DNA from: Blumeriella jaapii
Taxonomy: Eukaryota; Ascomycota; Leotiomycetes; Helotiales; Drepanopezizaceae
Length of the DNA stretch: 64,000 nt
NCBI GenBank assembly: GCA_009599575.1
Contig: VWND01000014.1
Coordinates: 558,001-622,000, forward strand
Reading direction: 5' to 3'
This document shows, piece after piece, positions 1 to 10,811 of this stretch; the stretch's first letter is position 1, and the number at the start of each line of letters is the position of its first letter. Position numbers and translations under genes: made by a program. The notes under the pieces were generated by a model. It made no database searches. It was not told where the DNA came from and saw only the letters and a program-made list of their open reading frames with translations.

Positions 1-665
1 CTACCGCAATTAAATCAAAATTTTTTTTCAAAAAACTGTATTTATTTACGCTACGATAAAAAAAGAAATCGATTTCGTTTGGAAAAAAAAACAAAGCAAA
101 ATTATAAAAGTTTTTAAAAACGACTTTTTATCGGCCTTATCGCTTATACAAATCGATTACAGCTTAAACGCAAAAGAAATTATTTTAATTATCGACGCTA
201 ATATTTTCGGTTAGAAAGCTATATTGCAACAAATCGATAAAAACAAAAAATAGTATTTTTCACGATTCGAAAACGGCTTATAATTTTTCGCGAAAACACG
301 CTACGATATTATCAAACGAAAATATCGAAGCGCTTTTAAAATAATAAAAAAAATAAAAAGCGAATTGTACGGCGTGTATTTTATTTTAAAAACAAACGCA
401 AAAGTTTTTGTCGATTAATTAAATAAAAAAACCAATAATTTATTAAAAGCGCTCGTTACTAATTAAATAACTTGGATGCGATTTATAAATTTCGAAGTTA
501 AATATATTAAAAAAACGATTAATATAACGGCAGACGGCCTTTTTAAACAAAAACGTTTTTATTTATTTGATTTCGCTAAATAAAACGAATAAAATATCGA
601 CGAATAAATCGCTGACGAAATCGGCTGCTTCGCTATTTGCGCTTTGGGTTTTACAAAACCAAAAC

Positions 666-700
666 CATTCGCGTTGCTATTTCGGCTGGTACCGCGAATA
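666..700 (+). repeat. 35-bp palindromic module, copy C tether, first
   Basis: CATTCGCG - 19-bp centre (TTGCTATTTCGGCTGGTAC) - CGCGAATA. Read in the pol frame it gives PFALLFRLVPRI. Confidence 0.85.
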
Positions 701-728
701 AAAAACATTAATTTTCGGGCCGAAAAAG

Positions 729-763
729 CATTCGCGTTGCTATTTCGGCTGGCATCGCGAATG
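729..763 (+). repeat. 35-bp palindromic module, copy C tether, second
   Basis: CATTCGCG - TTGCTATTTCGGCTGGCAT - CGCGAATG, perfect 8-bp arms; in frame as AFALLFRLASRM. Confidence 0.88.
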
Positions 764-2265
764 GATTTGACCGAAAACGATCGGAATAAGCCGACTAACG
801 ACGAAAATAAATCTTTAATCGATAATTACGAAACCGAAGATTTTTATTTAATCGCATATTATTTAACCATTTTGTTTAAATTATTTAGCGTATTAAATTA
901 TTAATTTAAATTATTTAAAAATTAAGTTTTCGATTATATTTTAGCCGATAAAAAGCTATATAAAATAAAAAATGATATATATCAAAAACGGCTAATAGTA
1001 AATAACAAAGCTAATAAATTTTAAATTATAAAAGAAGCTTACGAAAAAGTGTTTTATAAAAAAGCAAAAGCCATTTATCACCGAATCAAAAACGACTTTT
1101 AATAAAGAAAATGCTTCGAAAATTGCAAAGCTTTCGTTAAAAGCTGCGTTTTTTGTTAAAAACGAAAGCTTAGCCGAAAAAAAAATCTATTATATTCGAC
1201 GTGGTTTTTTAAAATTTAAAAAAAGATTAATTTCGACGTTATACGCGTATTAATTATCGATCGCGGTTATATATGCTTCGTATTCGCTATTAACGATTTA
1301 TTTAAATAGTTTGAAAAGCGATTTTTCCGAAACGCTATTTCCGAAGCTATAACGACCTTTTTTTAAAAAAACGTCGTATATCGATACGGTTTGTTTAGCA
1401 AATTAAACGTCGATAATAAATCCGAAAACAAAAGCGTTATCGAAACTTTTATAAAAAAATACGGAATCCAGCGTATTTAAATTTTAGCTTATAATTCGAA
1501 AAGCAACGGATTCGTTAAACGAGGCTATAGAAATATTTTCGACGGTTTTTTAAAAGCTATTCGAAAAGGTTATAAGCGTTGGTCGCGGAAATTTTCGGAA
1601 ATGCTTTTTATTATACGCATATATATATACGCTTTTATTAAAATAATTTTATTTTTTATTTAATACGGCAGAAACGTTCGATTACTTTTAGAAACAAAAT
1701 AGCTTGTATAAAAATTTTATAACGTAATTAAAATAAAAACGAAAGCGGATCTATTAGCAATAAGGTTTAAATAACTAAATTACCGCGATATAAATATAAA
1801 AAAAATAATTTTAAAAAAAAAAAATATAAAAAAGCAATTAAGAAAATCTGAGATAGGATTAAGATTTTAAAAAAGACGCTAATTAAAAAAGAAAATCTGG
1901 TTTTAATTTACGACGTTCAGCGCGCTATCGATAAATCGGCCGATATTAAGCTTGATTATAAATGGCTCGGATTTTACGAAATATGCGAAGCCGAGTTAAA
2001 TAAAAAGTATTATAAATTTACGGAATTCGATAAAACAAAACTGAAAAAAACGTTCGCCGCTAATCGGTTAAAGCGATTTTATAAAAAAAACTAACAAATC
2101 TACCCTTTGGACTTTGAATCAGAAAACGATTCCGATTCCAGCGATTCCGACGACGATTCCGATCAAAGCGATTATATTTCTAAAAAAGAAAAAACTTTTA
2201 GAAAGGTTTAAAAACGACCGGACAATAATCCCGCTGCTAAAAGCATAGTTTAAGTCGTGATTTCA

Positions 2266-2789
2266 CCCATAATCGAAAAGGAAAAAAGTATATATAAAAT
2301 TGTTTACTAATTGTTATTGTTTTTGCTATTTATTATTTTCTTTTTTATTATATACTGTTCTATTATTCTTATCTTGCTTTGCTTATATACAATTTAATTA
2401 TTTTATTTTATATACGCTGTTTATTTTGGAAACTTTTTTTTATATTATTTGAAATATTTATTATATTTTTTTTATTTGACTGTTTTTTTGTTTATCAGAA
2501 CAAAAGTTTTATATATATTTGAGCCGCATATTTGATATATTTATATTAATCGCATATTTTACGAAAATTATTTTTTATGTATTTTATTATTTGCTACTTT
2601 TTGTATTATTTACTTTTTTTGCTGTTTTAAACGGATGCCTGCCTGAACAGCTATAATTTATTAGAAAAACAGTATACGAATTTCCGTAACTTTTGGATAC
2701 AAATACTTTATAATTCTCGTACTTTTTTTTATTTACTTTTTAATAAATATAATATATTTTTTTAATTAACAAATCTATCGATATTATAT
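2266..2789 (+). other. Copy C non-coding spacer between pol and ORF2
   Basis: About 520 bp of T-rich sequence with no convincing coding pattern in any frame. It holds a short GC-richer patch (about 2630-2655) that recurs in the other copies. The spacer is kept at similar length in all five copies, so it belongs to the element. It could carry the 3' end of the gag-pol message or a promoter or splice signal for ORF2; the sequence does not decide this. Confidence 0.6.
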
Positions 2790-5700
2790 TGTTTTTTAAG
2801 CAAAACGTTGCCAAACCTGGCAAGCTTATTTTTAATTTATTTTAAAACGGAATTATTATACGCAATCTTTCCGAATTTAAGCAAATATATAATACCGCTA
2901 TTTTAAATTAATAAGCTGTTTTCGTAAAAATATTTATAAAGCAATTCGATATAATAATTAAAAACGTCAACGAATTTTTATTCGATTACGAAAGCTTTGT
3001 TAAAGCTGAATTCGTTCGCAAAAGCTTTAATTACGATAAGTTTCTGCTAAATTACGATAACGCTTTAAAAGCTTTCGCCGAAGCAAAAAAAGCTCGAAAT
3101 AACAAAAAGAAAATAATAAACCGAATATTACGTTTTTTATTAAATCAACGAAAAAAAGATATTTAAAAATACGTTTTTAGCAAAATCACCGGTATTATTT
3201 TATTTCGGCATTTCGTTCGCTTTTTCGAAATTATTATTTTTATTAAAAAAAAAATCTAAATATTAAACGCTTATATTTTTAAAGCGTAAGCTCTGAAAGC
3301 TAATAACTCAAAAGTCCGCAAATTCATAAGCTTTTCTACGGCTGTTTGCAAACTGGTCGACGACGTTATATAATCGTTAAAAAAAGTTTTAGTCGGTTGC
3401 GAAATCTTAAATCTGATTTTTTTTTAAAATAAAAAACTAAGCGTCGCTAAATGCGGCATTTTTATATCGAAAAAAAAAAACGACGCCATTCCGATATTTT
3501 AAATCTACAACGACGAAAAAAACGAAAAAGTTAATATTATTTTTATTTAATTCGAAAAAATATACGCGGTGATAATTAATATTTTTAAAGCAGCTAAAAC
3601 AGCTCGGCGACTTTTATTTTTAATTATCGAAAACGAATTCGAAAACGAAATCAAAAGCGTAATAATAAACAACCGTTTATTCGAATACAAAAAATTTATT
3701 ATATTTATAAAAACGATTTCGAAAAAAATAAAAACAAAAAACGTAAAAAAGCGCGCCGATATTTTCGAAATTTTTTTTATTTAAAAAAAAAAACTATTTA
3801 CGTCGCTAGCAGAAAAAACATCGCGAATAAAAACAGCCGGAAATCGACGCCGAGCTATAAGCTTTAAATTAATTAATAAAAAACGCGACGATTTTATAAA
3901 ATCGGATTTAAAAAACGCCGGCATTTCGAAAAAAAAAGATTTAAACGATTTTAAATCTGATTTTTCGAAATTAAATACGCAAATATTAAAAACGCTTGCT
4001 GCGTTTAAAAACGTCGAACCGTTAATATTTCAAATTTTAATAAAAGCATTTAAAATCTCGATTATTATACGATTCGACCGAAAAAACTTAAAAAAAAATA
4101 TCGAAGTTATCGCGGAAAAAATCATATAAAAAGCATAAAATTAAATTATTTTGCTTAAAATTTTCGTTTTCGACGACGAAACGATTCAGAAGTTTTACTT
4201 CGATATTTTTATATAAAAGCTAAATAAATCCGTCAACTTTTTCTTTTTTGCTTCGAACGAAAACTAAATCAAGTTTTTTTCGGAAAATTACAAATATAAT
4301 ACGCTAAAACAAATAAAAAAAACTTTTAAAAACGATAATCCGTTTTTATTCGAGCTTTTTTTCGTTAAGAAACTCCGATTTTTTAATTTCGTTTTTACGA
4401 ATAACGTTAACGCTAAAAAAAACGGCAAGTTTTGCTATTTTTATATACGCTGTTACGCGGCGTACTGCGATTTAATTATAAAAAAAATTAACGTTATCGG
4501 CTTCGCTAATCGATTCGCTATTATTAGAAATTCGGATTACGACGTATTCGAAATTGATTTTAATAATTAATTTATATTTCGACGAAAAATTGCGAAAATT
4601 ATTTAAGCGCGTATTAAAATTTATTTAAGCTACGCAAATTTTAAAATAGATTTTAAGATTTTTAACGCGATTATAAAACTCGATTGAAACGTAGAAAAAT
4701 AAAAGCAACGAATATTTTTAAAAACCGATTTTTCTGGCTTTTCGACCGAAAATATATTTTAAAATTTATTTAAATTAAACTGCGAATTTGTTAACCACGT
4801 AAGGTTTTACAACGGAAAAAACAAACTATTGCTATATTTTATAAAAAAAAAAGTAGCTATATATAAATATTATTTCCGATTAATTAAAACCTAAAAAGCG
4901 CTTATAATTTTTTTCGCTAATATATTTTATAATTTTATTTAACAAGCTTTTAAAATGCATTCCGGCTTTTACTTCGCTGTTCTGATTATTCGAAACTTTG
5001 GAAACTGCCGTTTCGTAATATATTTTAACGTTCCGATCGCTTTAGGTTTCGCTGGTTCCGACCGTATTACAATTACAAAATTCGATATCGCCGATTTTAG
5101 AAAAAAAAAAAAAATCGAAAACTTTACCGACGCCATTTTCGATTACTACGTTTTGCTTGCATTCGTATACAATTCGGAAATAATCGAAATTTATCTGCGA
5201 TTATATTACGACGCCAAGCTGATTAAAACTATTCAGAAAAGCCTAGCTTTTTCGTATTTTAGCGCGTTTAAAGCAATAGTCTCGGCTATTTTATCGGATT
5301 ACGAAATCGAAAGCTACGAAATAGAAAATAAAATAACTTTTGTCAGCTTTTCGACTAAGCAAAAAGTTTTCGTCAGATTCAAAACCCAAAAAACCGACGG
5401 CGTAATACTGGTTTACTTAAATAATTACACGGCGCAAAAATATAGAAATTATTTCGAAAACGATAATCCGATAAGCAATCTGATATTATTTGTATTACGG
5501 CGAAAGCAATTATAATACTTTCGGTGGTTTCGATTGCAAACGATTATTTTCGAATTATTTCGTAAAATAATTTTTTTTATAAGTTTCGGAGCCTTTTCAA
5601 AAGCATTCGTCGGCAAACAACCGTGATCCGATTTATTAGTTTTACGCGAAGCAAAAGCGTTAATCGGTTTTAATTACGACGAATTAATCGATTACTTTTA

Positions 5701-5988
5701 CGATTTTAATATAAAACTTTTTAGCGCTTTCTATAAAGCGTAAAACCACGTTTAAAAGCTGAAATTTATTATTTACGTAGAAAAGTCGTAAAAAGCATTC
5801 GTAGTGGCGATATTTAATAATATTATCGACGAAAAAGCTATTAAAACGTTCGTAAATCTAAACGATATTTCGATTAATATTTTATTAAATCATTTTTTAA
5901 AAAAGCAAAATAAATAAAATAATTTAAACGATAAGCGAAACGCTACCTTTCCGCAGGAGCTAATAGCAAAAAAGCCAAAAACGAATTA
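2790..5988 (+). pseudogene. Copy C ORF2: unrecognised ~1,070-codon reading frame downstream of pol
   Basis: Degraded copy of the second reading frame of family 1. Open stretches include 3569-3784 (71 codons) and 4955-5515 (186 codons, the longest intact piece of ORF2 in the window, beginning MHSGFYFAV and ending VLRRKQL before a stop that replaces Gln or Trp). Basic clusters and a Glu/Asn-rich stretch are visible; I see no signal peptide, no clear membrane span and no known catalytic motif. One copy of the 35-bp palindrome lies at 3795-3829. Function unknown; it could be an env-position gene, a second gag-like protein or a captured host gene. Confidence 0.7.
3795..3829 (+). repeat. 35-bp palindromic module, copy C ORF2
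   Basis: TATTTACG - TCGCTAGCAGAAAAAACAT - CGCGAATA; in frame as LFTSLAEKTSRI. Left arm mutated by C-to-T. Confidence 0.75.
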
Positions 5989-6135
5989 AAAAACCGAAAA
6001 AATATAAAACTAAAAAATTCGGTTTTTAATTAATTAGTTTTTAAATTATATAAAATAAATTAAATTGCATTTATTAAAGTTATGTTTTTTTTTGGTCGTA
6101 GTCAAAAACGACTACGTATATTATTTAGGACAGAA

Positions 6136-6399
6136 TATAAAACGGTAATATTTTATATTAATAAAAGTTGGTTTTAATTATAATCGAGGCATAAATCCTT
6201 CCGAAACCCTTTGCCACTGATTATTTTTAACAAATATAAAAGCAAAGCATTCCTTTAAATAATATTATAAATACGCAGTTTAATTTATACCTTCATTTAT
6301 TCTTTTTTTTCTTTTTTCAGTCTTTTTTAAGGATTCCCTAGATTATTTTATCCACCGACATATGGCCGTATCAGTCTGGTTTTCCTACCTACTTTTATA
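6136..6399 (+). repeat. 3' LTR of copy C
   Basis: 264 bp, alignable over its length with the LTRs of A and B. It begins TATAAAACGG (TG turned to TA) and ends ACTTTTATA (CA turned to TA). The preceding AGGACAGAA (6127-6135) is the least mutated version of the presumed polypurine tract. Copy D sequence follows immediately. Confidence 0.9.
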
Positions 6400-8457
6400 T
6401 TATTTATAAAAACTTTTTAATAATAAAAAAATACTTTTATTTTATTATTTTTAAAATGCTTTGAATCTTAGAAAATCTCGTCAATTTTAAATACACCGAA
6501 AACGGCCAGATAAAAGCCTTTTTTTAAAACTAAAACCGATTTTTTTAAAATCAAATTATCGTCGCCGACGACAAAGTTTTTTTAATCGACGTTTTATCGA
6601 AAAACGAATAGCCGGCTTTAATTTCAAAACAAACGCTGGATTATAATAAAACTTAAAAAATACTCGGTTAAAAACATTCACGTCGCTAATCGAAATAATA
6701 TCGCGAATAAAATTAGCTAATATTAACATTTTTAATTATTAATTCGAAAATAAAAGTTCCGAAAATTTCGTTTTCGTATTAAACAAACCCGACCCATATA
6801 TTTTACTTTTTTATATTAATATCAATATTTTTTACAAGCGCAAAGCCGATAAAATACGATTCGTAAATTTTAGCGAATCCGGTAAAAATATTTCCGGAAA
6901 AATAAACGATTGGTTTAAAAAAAATAAAATAACAAAACCATCCCAATTAATTATTAGCGAATTCGAAAAACTTATCACCGGCCGATTTTTCAGCTTATTA
7001 TTTAGCAGCCGATTTATAAAAAAACGATTTAATAACTTAGCAATCGGAATTTAATTTTTATCGAAAAAAAAAAAGATTTTGTACGAAATCTTACGCAACC
7101 GAAAAAAAATTATAATTTTCGATTTTATCGAAATAAGCTAATTTAATTTTAACGTTACGCTTTATATCGATATTAAAACCGTATTTTACGAAACCTGGCA
7201 AAAAAAAACCGTTTCAGTTTCTAAAGCTTTTTAAAATAAAATAATCGAAATGCTAAAAAAACGAATTAAATAAAAAATCTTCGAATTCTGCTACGGCCTA
7301 TACAAAAACAAATAGTTTATCGTTGCGAAAAAAAAAAAATATTTACAAATTTATTACCGCAATCGTCGAAATAAACAAAATAATAATACGAAACGCTAAC
7401 GTATTATTTAACGTCGACTAATTTTTAAACGAATTCGCAAAACTAACAATCGCTTTCTTTTTCGATTTATTTTCAAATTACGACTATTTAATGCTTAATT
7501 TACGATTTCGAAATATAACGGCAATTTAAATTTTAATCGGTTTATTGCGCATAACGAAAGTATTTATAAAAGCCATCAATTTAATCGCTTAATTCGTAAA
7601 AATCGTATACAAAATTCTTATAATTTGCATTTCTGATATTGCTTTTTTTTACGTTAACGACGTCGGAATAAAAGGTTTTAAATTATATTATAATAATAAA
7701 AAAATCCTTTTTGAAATTCGACGTTATATAATAAAATATATTTAAAATATCGACAAAATTATAATCTGTTTCGAAAAAGCTAAAGCTATTATTAGCCCTC
7801 GATTAAAATTTTGCATATCCGAAATAAATATCGTTAATTATATAATTAACAGCGCTAATCGTTATTTTTAACGAAAGAAAATCGAGAAAATATACGAATA
7901 AAAAAGATATAAAAACATTACCGAAGCCAAAGCTTTTATTAGCGTTATGATTTACTATCGTAATTAAATTAAAAATTTCTTTTAGAAAGCTGTATTTATT
8001 TACGCTACGATAAAAAAAAAAAATCGATTTCGTTTAAAAAAAAAAGCAAAGCAAAATTATAAAAATCCTTAAAAACGACCTTTTATCGGCTTTATTATTT
8101 ATGCGGATCGATTACAACTCTGACGCAAAAAAAATTATTTTAATTATCGACGCTAATATTTTCGATTAAAAAATTATATTGCAACAAATCGATAAAAACA
8201 AAAAACGATATTTTTTACGATTCGAAAGCGGCCTATAATTTTTCGCGAAAGTACGCTACGATGCTATTAAACGAAAATATCGAAGCGTTTTTAAAATAAT
8301 AAAAAAAATAAAAAACGAATTGTACGGCGTATATTTTATTTTAAAAACAAACGCAAAAATCTTTGTCGATCAATTAAATAAAAAAATTAATAATTTATCA
8401 AAAGCGTTCGTTATTAATTAAATAGTTTAAATGCGATTTATAAATTTCGAAGTCAGG
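6400..8457 (+). pseudogene. Copy D pol, middle: protease end, RT, RNase H start
   Basis: It resumes the D element after insert C. The end of the aspartic protease is followed by the protease-RT link with a palindrome at 6675-6709. RT lies at about 6950-7960, with the SNYDYL block near 7470 (FSGYDY in A), a catalytic YVND block near 7650 (YxDD with Asp turned to Asn) and the GYI(C/N)-S-A-R block near 7840. RNase H lies at about 7960-8457. It is cut inside RNase H by element E. Almost every Trp and Gln codon is a stop, so nothing is translatable. Confidence 0.85.
6675..6709 (+). repeat. 35-bp palindromic module, copy D protease-RT link
   Basis: CATTCACG - TCGCTAATCGAAATAATAT - CGCGAATA; the centre is the reverse-complement type of the tether modules. 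Confidence 0.8.
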
Positions 8458-8719
8458 TGTGACGACTCACTCGTTTGCCCCTCGCGTCACCCCAGCAACT
8501 ACGTATAGTTGCAAGCTCCCTGGTCTTCTGGTGGGTCTCCCATCAACTGTGGAAACTATCATGTATATAAGGCTCTCTCCCCTTAGCAACCTCTGCCTTT
8601 TGCAGTTGTTGATTCTAAATGAATATTTTTGTTACAGAACCAAAGGCTCGTTTCCCACACCATATGAACACGGCGACCAGTTGACTGATTTCCCAGCCCT
8701 TCGACTGATTAGATCGTCA
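8458..8719 (+). repeat. Left LTR of element E, essentially unmutated
   Basis: 262 bp, TGTGACGACTC...GATCGTCA. Compared with the right LTR at 37673 it retains almost all its C residues, so it escaped RIP. It joins the minus-strand integrase fragment directly after the terminal CA, without the TA dinucleotide and primer-binding region that follow the other E LTR at 35923. Confidence 0.92.
8564..8572 (+). promoter_or_regulatory. Probable TATA box in the element E LTR
   Basis: TATATAAGG inside the U3-like part of the unmutated LTR, about 105 bp from its 5' end and followed by a C/T-rich stretch. Position and sequence suit the core promoter of a fungal LTR. No start site can be proven from sequence. 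Confidence 0.45.
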
Positions 8720-9965
8720 CTCCTTCGACAAGCGTGGCAGTTGCGACAGTATTGTTTTACGAAGGCTGTCATACCTCGCCAATAGTATTGGTCCGAGAGC
8801 AATTGCGTAGTTTTGCGAGCGCTGGGGTGAGCGGTGGAAATCTGGTCGTGCACTTCTCGTATAAGGGCCAGACGAAGGTGGTCGACGTCTGGTACTATCA
8901 GGCGACCGTGATATAGCAGCAGATCGCGTTCAAATGTATATGAAGTATTATTGTCGTTATTTCTCCTCGTAGCGTTTCGTACAGCTTTTTTTCGGAGGGC
9001 CATCAGGCTGCTAGCTGTGCGATTAGCGTGGAAAAGCTGGTCAACGATACGGAGTACGGGAAAAAAATCAGCTATTTTAACGATAAAAACAGCTGTTTCG
9101 AAGGCCGTGGAAGGTCGAAGTTTTTCAGTTAAAAAACGGTAATCGATCTGATCGGCTCGAAAAAGTGTTTGCAGGCGCTGGATGCGTTTGAAAGAGTTTT
9201 GGCGATCGAGTTCGTTCGTACGACGTATTAATGCGTTAGCCAAAAGGTTGTATTTATTTGGTTTATACGTAATAAAAAAGTTGTAATCGGCGAGAAGCTC
9301 GGCTCAGCGTGTTTATCGAGCGTTTAAGAATTTGGAAGTTATAAAATATTTTAAAGCTTTATGATTAATAATTATTTTGATTTAATAAACTGAGCCAGCT
9401 AGTTTAATACGAAAATTGCTTAAAGATTTTACGATTGCGAGCATTTTTTATCGTATACGACGTAGTTTAGCTTTGCGAAGGTTATAGTTTTGCTGAAGTA
9501 GGCGATTGGGAGCTAGTCGTTATTATAGAATTGCGAAAGCATAAAAGCTATTACGCCGTCGGAAGCGTCAGTTTTTAATATGCAAGAAAGGTTTTGCTTA
9601 TAATATTGTAAAATTGGTGCAATAGTAAAAGTTAGTATAAAAAGGTCGAAACTTTTCTAATACTTAAAAGTGAAATTAAAAAAAACGTTAGCTTTAGTTA
9701 AATGGATCAGAGGCTTTGCAATTATATCGTAGTTTCGAATAAAACGTCGGTAAAAGTTACAAAAATCAAAAAAGCTTTATATACTTTTTATAATAATAGA
9801 AGGCTTTTAGTGGACGATTACGAAGATTTTTTCTGGATTTATTTTTAAGCTTTTAGTCGAAATAATAAAGCTTAGGTAACGGGTCCGAATAACGTTGAAT
9901 TCAGATTTTCGAATATCGGCTTATAATTCAGCGTTAGCGAGCTTTGAAGCATTTTGCGAACGTAT
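8720..9965 (-). pseudogene. Element E pol on minus strand: RT end, RNase H, integrase HHCC finger
   Basis: Reading from 9965 leftward: end of RT, the RNase H core (LKTDASDGVIA near 9550; YFSKT), then a linker with 'ALIRRTNELDRQ' and the integrase zinc finger ending at CRNCHACRR next to the LTR. The last 203 codons (stop-free to 9243) include LLLYHGRLIVPD and a canonical His-x-His...Cys-x2-Cys pattern typical of Tf2-like fungal chromoviruses. The part left of about 9243 is unmutated while the rest is RIP-degraded. The D,D,E core is missing here because the frame stops at the inversion breakpoint; its continuation is at 36166 on the other strand. Confidence 0.88.
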
Positions 9966-10232
9966 TGTAAAACGGTAATACCTTGTATTAATAGGAGTTG
10001 ATAGTTTTAGCTATGATCGAGGCATGGACCCCTCCGAGACCCCTTGCCACTGACTACCTTCAACAGGTATAAAAGCAAAGCATTCCTTTAAATAATACCA
10101 TAAGCACGCATTTTAATTTATACCTTTACTTATTTTTCTTTTCTTTTCTTCGGTTTTTTCTAAAAATTTCCTAGATTATTTTATCCACCGACATATGGCC
10201 GTATTAATTTGGTTTTTTTATTTACTTTTATA
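9966..10232 (+). repeat. 5' LTR of copy B
   Basis: 267 bp, starting TGTAAAACGG and ending CTTTTATA. It contains the same TATAAAAG box as copy A. It is better preserved than its partner at 32294, although the two should have been identical at insertion, so RIP acted unevenly along the element. Confidence 0.92.
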
Positions 10233-10811
10233 TTTAATAACCTACGTAAGAATTCAAACTTCGGTGTTTTGTTTTTATATATTCGCCGATGCATTTTTTA
10301 AATTTTTAATCAAAGTCGATTTCGATATTTCGCTATTACGGTTTAAAAGACCTTTTATATAATATTATTCGCAGCTGTATTATATAAAAAACTTTTAATA
10401 GCTTTTTTTATTTTGCGCATAATTATTAAATTACAAAAGTGCAATATATTTTAAAAACGTCTGAAATTACGGTCAGGCAATTTTAAACCGTGCGAAGTTT
10501 AAAGCTCGAAAGTCGCTTTTTTGTTTAAAAATAATAAATCGAATATTAATTCGTACGCTTCGACCGCTGCGCTCGGCCTTTTTAAACTAAATCTTTTTTA
10601 GTTAAACGCCTAGCGAAAACTCAACCTTTTGATCTTACGCTTTGTGATTATAGCAATTACAATTTGCGGCTTTTTATTAAAAATAATAAAAAAATAGCTG
10701 TACGTGCATTAGCCTGAGCCACGGAATATCGAAACCGTAAATCATATAATAATATTATATCAATCTAATTAACTTACCAAAAAACAAGTTTTTTAATATA
10801 TTACTTAAATA
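10233..10811 (+). other. Copy B leader (5' untranslated region)
   Basis: 580 bp between LTR and gag. The first bases (TTTAATAACCTACG; likely TTTGGTAACCTACG before mutation) contain a possible primer-binding site, TGGTAACC, complementary to a tRNA 3' end. The rest is AT-rich, with one GC-rich patch (about 10558-10580) that could form a short hairpin and is also present in A at about 14650. Confidence 0.6.

Larger units (their letters stand above)
1..2265 (+). pseudogene. Copy C pol, 3' part: RNase H and integrase
   Basis: RIP-degraded gag-pol C-terminal half. RNase H covers about 1-600: a DANIF block near 200 marks the first catalytic Asp, and the block YDxxKRKYRSxFK near 300 matches the usual Tyr-Asp-..-Lys-Arg-Glu with Glu turned to Lys. 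A linker with two copies of the 35-bp palindrome follows, then the HHCC zinc finger (His-rich part near 1075, KSCxxC near 1140). The integrase core has Asp near 1230, an NVDN block near 1410 and a V-K-R-G-(H) block near 1515. The C-terminus carries the KWLGxYE (GPY/F-type) block near 1960 and ends in an acidic Ser/Asp tail near 2130. Stops sit at Trp/Gln positions. Confidence 0.85.
1..6399 (+). mobile_element. Family 1 copy C, 3' part, inserted in copy D
   Basis: The window opens inside the RT/RNase H connection of this copy; position 1 matches about 7966 in D and 18956 in A. It then carries RNase H, integrase, the spacer, ORF2 and the 3' LTR (6136-6399). Right after the LTR the sequence becomes the protease/RT part of copy D, which shows that C is an insertion in D. 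The 5' half and 5' LTR are outside the window, so its target duplication cannot be checked. Mutation load is intermediate, with more C and G left than in D. Confidence 0.9.

Noticed and set aside
8459..8785. 108-codon plus-strand frame starting in the E LTR, and smaller frames 8734-8916 and 8951-9142
   Set aside because: They overlap LTR sequence and the antisense of a clear integrase zinc finger; no protein pattern of their own.
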